Source: Paracidovorax anthurii
GTDB taxonomy: Bacteria; Pseudomonadota; Gammaproteobacteria; Burkholderiales; Burkholderiaceae_C
Assembly (NCBI RefSeq): GCF_003269065.1
Contig: NZ_QLTA01000001.1
Span: 62,001-126,000, forward strand
Length of the DNA stretch: 64,000 nt
Direction: 5' to 3'
Shown here: positions 1-7,662 of the stretch, in pieces
How the letters are laid out: the number at the start of each line of letters is the position of its first letter
How positions within the stretch are numbered: position 1 is the first letter of the stretch
Translations under genes and position numbers: made by a program
The notes under the pieces: model-generated
What the model was told of the DNA's origin: nothing
Database searches by the model: none
The model's input: the letters and a program-made list of their open reading frames with translations, nothing else

Positions 1-73
1 GCGGATGGTATTGACGAGAATCAATGAAGTAAAATGGTTTTATCTCATTCACCCATGAGCAGGAATCATCTGA
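1..73. promoter_or_regulatory. AT-rich region upstream of metR
   Basis: This short stretch is much richer in A+T than its surroundings. It holds an imperfect dyad in which a TAAAA half faces a TTTTA half across about 2 bases, flanked by TGAA and TTCA ends. MetR-type regulators bind dyads with TGAA and TTCA ends and often sit divergently from metE, so this is probably the metR promoter and operator. The spacing differs from the classical N5 form, and the left neighbour lies outside the window. Confidence 0.35.
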
Positions 74-985
74 ATGTTGGAGCGCCTACACCTCAGCATC
101 GTCCGGCAGGTCGAGAAGCAAGGGTCGTTGACGGCCGCCGCGGGCGTGCTGAACCTGACCCAGTCAGCGCTGAGCCACAGCATGAAGAAACTGGAGCTGC
201 AACTCGGCACCGACATCTGGCTGCGCGAAGGGCGAAGCCTGCGCCTGACGCAGGCCGGCCAGTACCTGCTGGCGGTGGCCAACCGCGTGCTGCCGCAACT
301 GGACCTGGCCGAAGAGCGCCTGGGCCAATTCGCGCAGGGCGAGCGCGGTGCGCTGCGCATCGGCATGGAATGCCACCCCTGCTACCAATGGCTGCTCAAG
401 GTGGTGTCGCCCTATCTGGCCGCATGGCCCGACGTGGACGTGGACGTCAAGCAGAAGTTCCAGTTCGGCGGGATCGGCGCGCTCTTCGGCTACGAGATCG
501 ACCTGCTGGTCACACCTGATCCGCTGTTCAAGCCGGGGCTGAAATTCGAACCCGTGTTCGACTACGAGCAGGTGCTCGTCGTGGCCAAGGGCCACGCCCT
601 GGCTTCGGCAGCCTACGTGAAACCCCAGCAGCTGACCCAGGAAGTGCTCATCAGCTACCCGGTGGACATCGAGCGCCTGGACATCTACAACCAGTTCCTG
701 CTGCCGGCCGGTGTCACGCCCAAGCGCCACAAAGCGATCGAAACCACCGACATCATGCTGCAGATGGTGGCCAGCGGCCGCGGTGTGGCAGCCCTGCCGC
801 GCTGGCTGGTCGAGGAGTACGCGGCCAAGATGGACGTGGTGCCTGTGCGGCTGGGCGTGCGCGGCATCGCCAAGCAGATCTTCCTGGGGGCACGCGAGGC
901 GGACACCGCCATCGACTACGTGCGGGCCTTCATCGAACTGGCCCGTCAGCCTGCCGCCACCCTTGCGCAAGGAGCCAACGGATGA
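74..985 (+). CDS. metR: LysR-family regulator, MetR-like
   Basis: A 303-residue LysR-type DNA-binding regulator. The N-terminal winged helix-turn-helix (residues about 5-60, including [14 protein letters not shown]) is followed by a type 2 periplasmic-binding-protein effector domain. The segment [11 protein letters not shown] matches the homocysteine-sensing MetR subgroup, as does the later [13 protein letters not shown] and [14 protein letters not shown]. MetR controls methionine synthesis genes with homocysteine as coactivator. It overlaps queH by 4 bases (ATGA), so the two are probably co-transcribed. An ATG start preceded by AGGA supports the chosen 5' end. The MetR subgroup call rests on remembered sequence similarity. 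Confidence 0.85.
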   Translation: MLERLHLSIVRQVEKQGSLTAAAGVLNLTQSALSHSMKKLELQLGTDIWLREGRSLRLTQAGQYLLAVANRVLPQLDLAEERLGQFAQGERGALRIGMECHPCYQWLLKVVSPYLAAWPDVDVDVKQKFQFGGIGALFGYEIDLLVTPDPLFKPGLKFEPVFDYEQVLVVAKGHALASAAYVKPQQLTQEVLISYPVDIERLDIYNQFLLPAGVTPKRHKAIETTDIMLQMVASGRGVAALPRWLVEEYAAKMDVVPVRLGVRGIAKQIFLGAREADTAIDYVRAFIELARQPAATLAQGANG

Positions 986-1650
986 ACACCACCGTCGAAC
1001 GCAAACCGCTTCCGCTGCCCGGCGGCCACGACAAGGTGCTGCTGCATTCCTGCTGCGCGCCCTGCTCGGGCGAGGTCATGGAGGCCATGCTGGCGACCGG
1101 TATCGGCTACACCATCTTCTTCTACAACCCCAATATCCATCCGCTCAAGGAATACGAGCTGCGCAAGAACGAGAACATCCGCTTCGCCGAGCAGTTCGGC
1201 GTGCCCTTCATCGATGCGGACTACGACCGGGACAACTGGTTCGAGCGGGCCCGAGGCATGGAGCACGAGCCCGAGCGCGGCGTGCGCTGCACCATGTGCT
1301 TCGACATGCGCTTCGAGCGCACGGCGCTGTATGCGCATGAGCACGGCTTTCCGGTGATCACCAGCTCTCTGGGCATTTCGCGCTGGAAGAACATGCAGCA
1401 GATCAACGATTGCGGCGTGCGCGCGGCGGCCAGGTATCCCGGGCTGATGTACTGGGAATACAACTGGCGCAAGGGCGGTGGTTCGGCCCGCATGATCGAG
1501 ATCAGCAAGCGCGAGAACTTCTACCAGCAGGAGTATTGCGGATGCGTCTACTCGCTGCGCGACAGTAACCGGCACCGGGTGGAAAGCGGCCGCGAGCGCA
1601 TCCAGTTGGGAGTGATGTTCTACGGTGACGAGGCGCCCGCAAAAGACTGA
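982..1650 (+). CDS. queH: Epoxyqueuosine reductase QueH
   Basis: A 222-residue protein of the QueH (DUF208) family, which performs the last step of queuosine tRNA modification, reducing epoxyqueuosine to queuosine, and replaces QueG in many bacteria. The vicinal cysteine motif [11 protein letters not shown] (C24, C25, C28) and the C-terminal CGC of [12 protein letters not shown] supply the metal and Fe-S ligands typical of the family. The region [16 protein letters not shown] is also characteristic. The start codon overlaps the metR stop (ATGA), implying translational coupling. Length is normal for the family. Confidence 0.92.
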   Translation: MNTTVERKPLPLPGGHDKVLLHSCCAPCSGEVMEAMLATGIGYTIFFYNPNIHPLKEYELRKNENIRFAEQFGVPFIDADYDRDNWFERARGMEHEPERGVRCTMCFDMRFERTALYAHEHGFPVITSSLGISRWKNMQQINDCGVRAAARYPGLMYWEYNWRKGGGSARMIEISKRENFYQQEYCGCVYSLRDSNRHRVESGRERIQLGVMFYGDEAPAKD

Positions 1651-2210
1651 TGCGCCTTGTGGGGGGAGCCACGCCACCCCTGGCTTTCAGAACGTGTTCA
1701 ACGGCGTCCGGCCCGCTCGATCAGAGCGGGCGTGCCGAGGTTTCCCCCCACATCCGCCAAGTATGGCAAGACCCTTGATCCCTCCCGAAAAGCCCAGGGC
1801 CGCAGACGACATCACCGACGGCTACTCGCTGGAAGTCAGCGCGAAGGACATTCCTGCACTGACCCCAGCGGCGCCTCGCATGCCGCCCGCGTCAACCGTT
1901 TCCATTCCCGACCTGGCAAGCGAGAACAACGAAATTTGGCACGGCGGGGCCGGATCTTTTCGTGGATCGTCTTGCCGCCGGCCTGACAGAAGCACATGGA
2001 AAGATGCGTCTGCATTGCTTCCCATTCGGGGGCATCGCACCGTCAGTGAACTGGATAGACCAGTACCGCGCTCGCACTGAGCACCCACGCCTCGATAACG
2101 CATCACGGGCTTGATAGATGGCCTGGCTTTGACAATAGCCGCGACACGGTGGGCTATACGACCTGGCGCTCCAGCCTTTGCCGGCACGGGGCCGCGGCCG
2201 GGCCCGGTCC
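1651..2210. other. Gene-poor, lower-G+C stretch
   Basis: About 560 bases without a convincing gene. Base composition is lower in G+C than the flanks and codon bias in all frames is poor. The first 45 bases hold a weak match to the end of the 269-bp cruciform element (AGAACGTGTTCA). One reading frame at 1763-2080 is listed separately. The rest looks like decayed or intergenic DNA. Confidence 0.5.
1763..2080 (+). CDS. Small hypothetical protein, doubtful
   Basis: A 105-codon open frame beginning MARPLIPPEKPRAADD and rich in Pro, Ser and Ala in its first half. No domain is recognised, no Shine-Dalgarno sequence precedes the ATG, and third-position G+C is lower than in neighbouring genes. It may be a horizontally acquired remnant or simply a chance frame in a gene-poor stretch. 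Confidence 0.2.
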   Translation: MARPLIPPEKPRAADDITDGYSLEVSAKDIPALTPAAPRMPPASTVSIPDLASENNEIWHGGAGSFRGSSCRRPDRSTWKDASALLPIRGHRTVSELDRPVPRSH

Positions 2211-3245
2211 TCATGCGTCCACCGCGTCCCCGATGGCATAGAAGCGCCCGCCCGCGATGTAGTGCAGGCTGCGCCAGGCGGGGTCGGCCGACTCGAAAAG
2301 CCAGTGCCCTTCGCGGAACGCGCGGTCATCCGCCCACGCGCCCACCACCTCGCCGATGAACAGGTCGTGGGCCTGCTGGTTGTGCGGCTCCGCGACCAGC
2401 CGGCAGGCCAGCCAGGCGGAGCACCCCTCGACGAACGGCAGGTCGTGGCCATCGATGCCGAAGAGCCGCACGCCGGCCTCCGCCAGCTTGCCGGGCTCGC
2501 GGTGCAGGCTGCGGTGCCCGACGCGGTGCGTGAGCGCGAGCAGCGCCACCGTGGGCACCTGGATCACGAAAGCGCCGCTGGCCTCGACCAGCTCGCGGGT
2601 GCGGGTCGTCTTGTCGAGCACCACGGTGAGCTTCGGCGGCGCGAAATCCAGCGCGCACGCCCAGGCCGCGGCCATGACGTCGTCGGTGCCGCCATGGCGC
2701 GCGGACACCAGCACCGTGGGGCCATGGTTGAGGAGCCGGTACGCCTTCTCCAGCGGCACGGAGGCGACGTGCGCCACCGAGAAGGCGGCCCCATCCGCCC
2801 CCGGCGCCCCCTCGCGCAGCAGGCGCTGCAGCCCCCCGTGCCCGGCGGCGAAGAGATCGCGCAGGGCCTGCGCGTGTTCCGCCCCCGGGTGCGGCGCGCG
2901 CGCCTCGAAGCGCGCCGACCAGTGGACCAGCGCCCGGGCCTGGTCGGACAGCGGCAGCACGCGCACGGTCGCCACGTAGTCGTCCACCGGCATCGGCGAC
3001 GCCTCGAAGCGGTAGGAGAGCGCGCGGCCCGCATCGTCCAGCGACAGCAGCCGCTCGCGCACCAGCCCGCCGTCCGGCAGCGCCAGCCAGCGCACGGAGC
3101 CGACCGTGCCCTCCGGCAGGTCGCCTTCGATCCCGCTGCCCGCCAGGGCCGGATGCCACGCGCCGATCTCGCCGAACCGCCGCAAGACCTGCCATACGCG
3201 CCCGGCATCGCCGTCGATCAGCGCGGAATACTCCACCATGGGCAT
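2211..3245 (-). CDS. SRPBCC domain fused to flavin reductase-like domain
   Basis: A 344-residue two-domain protein. Residues about 1-145 resemble the SRPBCC/polyketide-cyclase fold (EYSALIDGDAGRVWQVLRRFGEIGAWHPAL), a lipid- or aromatic-ligand pocket. Residues about 160-340 resemble the flavin reductase-like FMN-binding family (VLVSARHGGTDDVMAAAW, followed by a conserved GHRS-type segment), which binds FMN and often reduces flavin for a partner monooxygenase. The start is set by GGAGG eight bases before ATG at 3245; two upstream in-frame codons lack this signal. It stands alone, so the partner is unknown. Confidence 0.75.
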   Translation of the reverse strand: MPMVEYSALIDGDAGRVWQVLRRFGEIGAWHPALAGSGIEGDLPEGTVGSVRWLALPDGGLVRERLLSLDDAGRALSYRFEASPMPVDDYVATVRVLPLSDQARALVHWSARFEARAPHPGAEHAQALRDLFAAGHGGLQRLLREGAPGADGAAFSVAHVASVPLEKAYRLLNHGPTVLVSARHGGTDDVMAAAWACALDFAPPKLTVVLDKTTRTRELVEASGAFVIQVPTVALLALTHRVGHRSLHREPGKLAEAGVRLFGIDGHDLPFVEGCSAWLACRLVAEPHNQQAHDLFIGEVVGAWADDRAFREGHWLFESADPAWRSLHYIAGGRFYAIGDAVDA

Positions 3246-3362
3246 GCCCGATACCTCCATCCATTTCCGGCGCCCGGCCTTTGCGCCGGACACCGTCCCA
3301 CCAGGGTTTGCCAGGAACACGGCGCGACGCGGACGCGGCGCGCCACCATGGGCCGCTTCAGA

Positions 3363-3992
3363 TCACACCAGGCGATCGGACGTGACCACCCGCAGCCCCG
3401 GATGCGGCGCGAGCGCCGCATCGATCAGCGCCGCCGCGATGCGCGGGGCGGGGTTGACGCGCCAGCGCTTCGGCAGCACCGGCCCCAGCAGCGACAGGGC
3501 CAGCACCCCCACGCGCTCGCCCGGGCGGGATGCTTCGCGCGGCCCGCCGATCGCGCCGGGCCGCACCAGCGCCAGCGACGGGAATCCCAGCAGGGCGAGA
3601 TCCCGCTCCAGATCGCCCTTGACCCGGTTGTAGAAGAAGCGGGAGCCCGCGTCGGCGCCGATGGCCGAGTTCAGCACACAGGTAGGCGTGCCATGCCGCC
3701 GGGCGTGCCGCGCGATGGCGAGAGGATAGCAATGGTCCACGCGGCGGAAGGCCTCCCGGGAACCGGCCACGCGCATCGTGGTGCCCAGCGTGCAGATGAC
3801 GGCGTCCGCCGCCCACCAGGGCGCGGCCTCGGGCAGGCGGTCGAAATCCACCGGCACCGACTGCAGCCGGGCATGCGCGGGCAGCGCGCGGCGCGTCAGC
3901 GCCACCACGGCATCGACGCGCGGGTCGGCCAGCGCCTGTTCCAGCACCTGGCGACCGACCAGCCCGGTCGATCCGGCAAGGAGAAGTCTCAT
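3363..3992 (-). CDS. NAD(P)-binding Rossmann-fold protein
   Basis: A 209-residue atypical short-chain dehydrogenase-like protein. The N-terminal LLLAGSTGLVGRQVLEQAL is a glycine-rich dinucleotide loop (GxTGxxG), and residues about 130-160 carry FFYNRVKGDLERDL with a YxxxK-like pair. The family (HTATIP2/YwnB-like) includes oxidoreductases and quinone-reductase-like proteins of uncertain substrate. It follows the SRPBCC-flavin reductase gene head-to-tail in reverse order (117 bases apart, same strand), so the two may form an operon. Confidence 0.75.
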   Translation of the reverse strand: MRLLLAGSTGLVGRQVLEQALADPRVDAVVALTRRALPAHARLQSVPVDFDRLPEAAPWWAADAVICTLGTTMRVAGSREAFRRVDHCYPLAIARHARRHGTPTCVLNSAIGADAGSRFFYNRVKGDLERDLALLGFPSLALVRPGAIGGPREASRPGERVGVLALSLLGPVLPKRWRVNPAPRIAAALIDAALAPHPGLRVVTSDRLV

Positions 3993-4118
3993 CGCGAAAT
4001 CCTGCGGCCCGAGGGGCCAAAGCCGTACGGTAACCGCTGCGCGGGGCGCCGTCCTCCCGCCGACACACGCATGGCCTATCCTCCGGGCAGCACTTCACCC
4101 ACCGACGAAGGCACCTGT

Positions 4119-4502
4119 ATGAAACACCCCCTGCTGACCCCCCTGGCGGCCCTGGCCCTCGCACTGGCGGCCACCGGCGCCGCCGCCCAGGACCCGCGGC
4201 ACGACTACCCGAGCTGCGACCTGCCGGCGCAGCGAAACCTCACCGGGCAGACCGGAGGGACCATCACGGACCCGCTGCAGGCCCACATCTCCGTGCGCGC
4301 GAACATCCTCCAGGCCGACATCGGCACCGCGCGCAAGGCACGGCGCATCTCCGAGCGGCAGGCCGAGCGGCTGTGGCACCGGGTCGACAAGGTCCGCAAG
4401 GACACCGACCGCTTCGTCCGCCAGCAGGGCTTCCTCAGCGCGGCCGAGCGCGCCAGCTACGACCGGGCGCTCGATGCGGTGGCGCTGAAAATCTGCCGCT
4501 AG
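4119..4502 (+). CDS. Small exported hypothetical protein
   Basis: A 127-residue protein with a clear Sec signal peptide (MKHPLLTPLAALALALAA, cleavage expected after the AAAQ region near residue 24). The mature part is predicted to be mostly helical and basic (RKARRISERQAERLW), with two cysteines (CDLP near the N-terminus and KICR at the very end) that could form a disulphide. No family is recognised with certainty. It is probably periplasmic. It reads convergently toward the low-G+C unit that begins about 50 bases downstream. Confidence 0.65.
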   Translation: MKHPLLTPLAALALALAATGAAAQDPRHDYPSCDLPAQRNLTGQTGGTITDPLQAHISVRANILQADIGTARKARRISERQAERLWHRVDKVRKDTDRFVRQQGFLSAAERASYDRALDAVALKICR

Positions 4503-4553
4503 GTGTTCAGTCCCGGCATTTGATGGATCGGATCAATCGTGAAGCGTTCGGGC

Positions 4554-5987
4554 TCAAACGACGGAATCCAGATTCATCGGGATGGCCTGGAAGGCAATTC
4601 GGCGCAGCAGGTCAACCTCGCCAGCAGTTCCCACCATTGCTGGCTTGGTATTGCCTGCGAAGCCGTACCGCCTCAACGTGACATTGGGCTTTGGATCCGC
4701 GGTGGCAGGGGTGACCCGCTCAATCCGGACATAGCCCGGGGCACCTCCGGGGCTCATGGCAACATGCAAGAGCAAGCCCACCAACCAACGATTGAGGCTG
4801 TAGGCCTTCATGCTATAGGCAGCACGATCGAGCAGTTGGACCTTGAATGGCGCTTGTCGCACGACCTCGTTGTGCCACTGAAGGACTGAAGGGGCCGCGA
4901 CCGCCAGCAGCGCGGCCGTCTCGCGCTCGTACAGCGCATGAAGCTCCGAATAGATGCGCTCGTCGGTGTATCCCCACATCAAGGAGCGAAGCGCCTGATC
5001 TTCCGCTGACTGGAGTCGGCTGCAAAGCTGCAACCACTCAGTGCCGAGCCCGTCAGACAACAGTATTTCCTCCAGCCGACTCACACATCGGTGAAGATCG
5101 TGCCACTCGTCTTGGAGCACGAACCGCAAGGCCTCCTGCAAGCCTCCATCGCCAGCGCCTTCGATACGCACAATACCTGCCGCCGGACCTGCGACGGCCG
5201 CTTCAATGTCCTTTTTCAGGTCGCAATAGGAGAAAAAATCCTTTGCCGCTTCCGTTTGCTGGATGTCCTTGTCCAAGCCAAATCCCAACGCGAAGACCGC
5301 GATCTGGCCTTCCAAATGCAGCTTGCTGTCGGGGCTCTTGGTATCTCTCACCTTCACGGCGACGACGTTGCCTGGCTCGTTCGCGCTGATGTCTTTCATG
5401 AGACCGAGCCGGTAGCCACAGAGAATCTTCAATCGGGCGCCAAACTTTGTCTTGTAAGCGTCCAACTGGCCAAGGAATTCGGCCCGAAGTTCACTGGCCG
5501 TCCGCGCTGTCGAGGGAAATCGCAGGGTCGCTGCATCTCCTCGCAAACCTTTGACAGTCTCATCATCGCGCAGGACCTCGACATATGGAAACTTGTGCTT
5601 GCCACTGTGAAGGTGCGGCCAGTCATACACCGTCGCGCTGAAGAGACGATCGCTGCCCAAACCCAGAAGTGGAAAGCACGCCGTGTCAGACTCGACAAGC
5701 GTGACTGACAACCCCAGCTCACAGGCCATCAGGGCGGCGGACACGCCCCCAACGCCCGCACCAATGACGATGACATTGGAGGTGTCTGGCTCGGCAAGAG
5801 GGATCGGCCCGATGAGTCCGGCCTGATACGCGGCCAGCATCAAGGTTCGCCCACGAATGAGTTGATCCTTCATGCTGATGAATTTCAGATCGCGATTCAG
5901 ATCGAACTGCAACGCCTGAATCTTGAAGGCAAGAATGGCAAGTCCGTCCTCACCATATTGGTTCAAAGCACCGATCGCGGGGCTCAC
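4554..5987 (-). CDS. FAD/NAD(P)-binding protein of a low-G+C operon
   Basis: A 477-residue protein starting with GTG. After about 70 residues of leader, NVIVIGAGVGGVSAAL followed by E99 forms a classical FAD-binding Rossmann motif (GxGxxG, with an acidic residue ending strand 2). A second glycine-rich segment (IVRIEGAGDGGLQEAL, near residue 270) suggests an NAD(P) site or a split oxidoreductase fold. The C-terminal 200 residues, predicted to be helical, match nothing I recognise. The GTG overlaps the stop of the upstream small gene (GTGA), so the two are translationally coupled. Base composition is clearly below that of the chromosome, suggesting acquisition by transfer. Its substrate is unknown. 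Confidence 0.7.
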   Translation of the reverse strand: MSPAIGALNQYGEDGLAILAFKIQALQFDLNRDLKFISMKDQLIRGRTLMLAAYQAGLIGPIPLAEPDTSNVIVIGAGVGGVSAALMACELGLSVTLVESDTACFPLLGLGSDRLFSATVYDWPHLHSGKHKFPYVEVLRDDETVKGLRGDAATLRFPSTARTASELRAEFLGQLDAYKTKFGARLKILCGYRLGLMKDISANEPGNVVAVKVRDTKSPDSKLHLEGQIAVFALGFGLDKDIQQTEAAKDFFSYCDLKKDIEAAVAGPAAGIVRIEGAGDGGLQEALRFVLQDEWHDLHRCVSRLEEILLSDGLGTEWLQLCSRLQSAEDQALRSLMWGYTDERIYSELHALYERETAALLAVAAPSVLQWHNEVVRQAPFKVQLLDRAAYSMKAYSLNRWLVGLLLHVAMSPGGAPGYVRIERVTPATADPKPNVTLRRYGFAGNTKPAMVGTAGEVDLLRRIAFQAIPMNLDSVV

Positions 5988-6415
5988 AGACTGAATCCCT
6001 GCATCGCTTCGATGTTCACGTCCGCAAGATCGCTCTGGACGAGGAACTGGCTACTGCGTGCCAAGGCTTGGACGCTTTCGAAAGCGGACAGTGCGTTGGG
6101 ACGGAAGAATGGGAATGCGGGTGGCGGCACCAGTTCACGGCCGACCACCTTACGGTCGAAGACGACCGTATCGTCCAGAGATGTCCGGCCCTCAGGCCAG
6201 TAGGCGTAGACGCCGGATCCGACGCGTTCCAGCATTCGCCGACGGACCATCCCGCTGACGAACCGCCTCACGACAGCAAGCGCAACAGACAAGGGCAATG
6301 CCTCGGAGATATACCGCGCAGCGACCTGGTCCCGCAGTTGCCTGACGGCTACAGAGTCGCCATGGCTGAAATTCTTCTCCAAATACTCGGCGAGCGCCCG
6401 CTCAAGTTCATCCAT
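5984..6415 (-). CDS. Small winged-helix-like protein, first gene of FAD operon
   Basis: A 143-residue acidic protein (MDELERALAEYLEKNF). Its first 80 residues read like a winged-helix module: helices ending RQLRDQVAARYI and AVVRRFVSGMVRRRM, then a short wing, ERVGSGVYAYWPEG. The rest has no recognised domain. An excellent Shine-Dalgarno (GGGAGGTGAT) lies six bases before ATG. The gene overlaps the FAD-binding gene by four bases. A perfect 6-4-6 palindrome lies about 55 bases upstream, so the product may be an autoregulator or a partner subunit. Confidence 0.6.
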   Translation of the reverse strand: MDELERALAEYLEKNFSHGDSVAVRQLRDQVAARYISEALPLSVALAVVRRFVSGMVRRRMLERVGSGVYAYWPEGRTSLDDTVVFDRKVVGRELVPPPAFPFFRPNALSAFESVQALARSSQFLVQSDLADVNIEAMQGFSL

Positions 6416-6469
6416 TAATCACCTCCCTGAGTTGCTTTGCCCGTCGAGTATGGCAAATGCACATTCATG

Positions 6470-6485
6470 ATGAGCACGAGCTCAT
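6470..6485. promoter_or_regulatory. Operator-like palindrome ATGAGC-N4-GCTCAT
   Basis: A perfect inverted repeat with 6-base arms and a 4-base centre (ACGA), 55 bases upstream of the ATG of the small winged-helix-like gene. It lies where a promoter for the FAD operon must be, so a dimeric repressor site is likely. The small gene itself is the obvious candidate regulator. No promoter boxes are clear enough to name. Confidence 0.45.
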
Positions 6486-6548
6486 GCATTCAGGCAGAGA
6501 GTCAGGCCGTGTCAGCTTGACTCACACCAACCGGTCTCCACGAAAGCC

Positions 6549-6596
6549 GGGGTGATTCAGTGCTTACGGCTTCATTTACCCAGAGTAAATCACCCC
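6549..6596. repeat. Nested hairpin, two alternative stems
   Basis: Outer arms GGGGTGATT and AATCACCCC (9 bases) enclose a second, inner hairpin, ATTTAC-CCAGA-GTAAAT, and the two stems share bases at the right-hand side. Such mutually exclusive pairing can occur at mobile-element ends or in RNA switches. There is no T-run to make it a terminator. Confidence 0.4.
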
Positions 6597-6862
6597 TTCG
6601 CAAAACACACCGAACCATCCGTGGTCACGCTCCTCACCCAATTGCAGAACTTTTCCGCATGCCTCCACGGGCCGATGGCAACGACACGCGCAGGCCCTCC
6701 CTTTGGAATGCCGAGAGTCCATACTCGGGCCCAAACCACACACTGCCCCATCAAGCCAAGCCAGATCAATGCCTTTCGAAACGCTGCTCTCCGGGCAATG
6801 TAGGCTGCACCCGCCAGTTTCAAAACTGTGCTTCGGCCTTTAAGACTCCGTTGCGTCCCCCC

Positions 6863-7501
6863 ATGCTCCACTACCACACCATCCCCGTCACCGCCTTCCA
6901 GCAGAACTGCTCCCTCGTCTGGTGCGACGCCACCCTGTCCGCCGCCGTGATCGACCCCGGAGGCGATCTGGAGCAGGTGCTGGCCGAGGTGGAGCGCCGC
7001 GGCCTGCGGCTGGAGCAGATCTGGCTCACGCACGCGCACATCGACCACGCGGGCGGCGCGGGCGAGCTGGCCGAGCGGCTGTCGCTGCCGGTCACCGGGC
7101 CGCACCCGGGCGATCAGTTCTGGATCGACGGGCTGGCGCAGCAGAGCGCGATGTTCGGCTTCCCGCCCGCGCGGCCGTTCACGCCCGCGCGCTGGCTGCA
7201 CGACGGCGATACGGTGCAGGTCGGCCACGAGACGCTGCACGTGCGCCACTGCCCGGGGCACACGCCGGGGCACGTGGTGTTCCACGCGCCGCAGATCGAG
7301 CGCGCCTTCGTGGGCGACGTGCTGTTCGCGGGCAGCATCGGCCGCACCGATTTCCCGATGGGCGATCACCAGCAGCTCATCGACAGCATCACGCAGCGGC
7401 TCTGGCCGATGGGCGACGCCACGGTGTTCATCCCCGGCCACGGGCCCGAGAGCACGTTCGGGCGCGAGCGGCGCAGCAACCCCTACGTGGGCGGCACCTG
7501 A
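6863..7501 (+). CDS. Metallo-beta-lactamase-fold hydrolase (glyoxalase II-like)
   Basis: A 212-residue MBL-fold enzyme. The metal-binding motif HAHIDHAGG is followed by HCPGHTPGHVVF, a GDVLFAGSIGRTDFP segment and a terminal PGHGPESTFGRE, which together give the full set of zinc-binding His and Asp residues. This layout is typical of the YcbL/GloB-like thioester hydrolases that act on glutathione conjugates. Length fits the family. The ATG chosen is the first after the low-G+C stretch; a Shine-Dalgarno is not obvious. Confidence 0.88.
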   Translation: MLHYHTIPVTAFQQNCSLVWCDATLSAAVIDPGGDLEQVLAEVERRGLRLEQIWLTHAHIDHAGGAGELAERLSLPVTGPHPGDQFWIDGLAQQSAMFGFPPARPFTPARWLHDGDTVQVGHETLHVRHCPGHTPGHVVFHAPQIERAFVGDVLFAGSIGRTDFPMGDHQQLIDSITQRLWPMGDATVFIPGHGPESTFGRERRSNPYVGGT

Positions 7502-7662
7502 CCCGGCACGGGCGGGCGGCGGGCCATCCGTGCCGCCTTGATGCCCGTCAATATCCCGCGGCGGCCCCGCGGGCATGCTTTCACATGAGTTGAGGCGCGG
7601 CGCAATCGGGAGTTTCCCCAGGGTGCCGCGCCCCACGGCCTTCGACCGTGAAAGCATCCTCC

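Larger units (their letters stand above)
6416..6862. other. AT-richer intergenic stretch with palindromes
   Basis: About 450 bases of lower-G+C DNA between the FAD operon and the MBL hydrolase. It holds the operator-like palindrome at 6470-6485 and the nested hairpin at 6549-6596. A minus-strand frame across 6590-6830 has a protein-like composition (rich in W, V and G) but no start or recognised domain, so it may be a gene remnant. No complete gene is supported here. Confidence 0.45.

Noticed and set aside
2178-4118. Long plus-strand frame running into the small exported protein
   Set aside because: It is antisense to two well-supported genes and shows Arg/Pro-rich composition typical of high-G+C shadow frames; only the last 127 codons are real.
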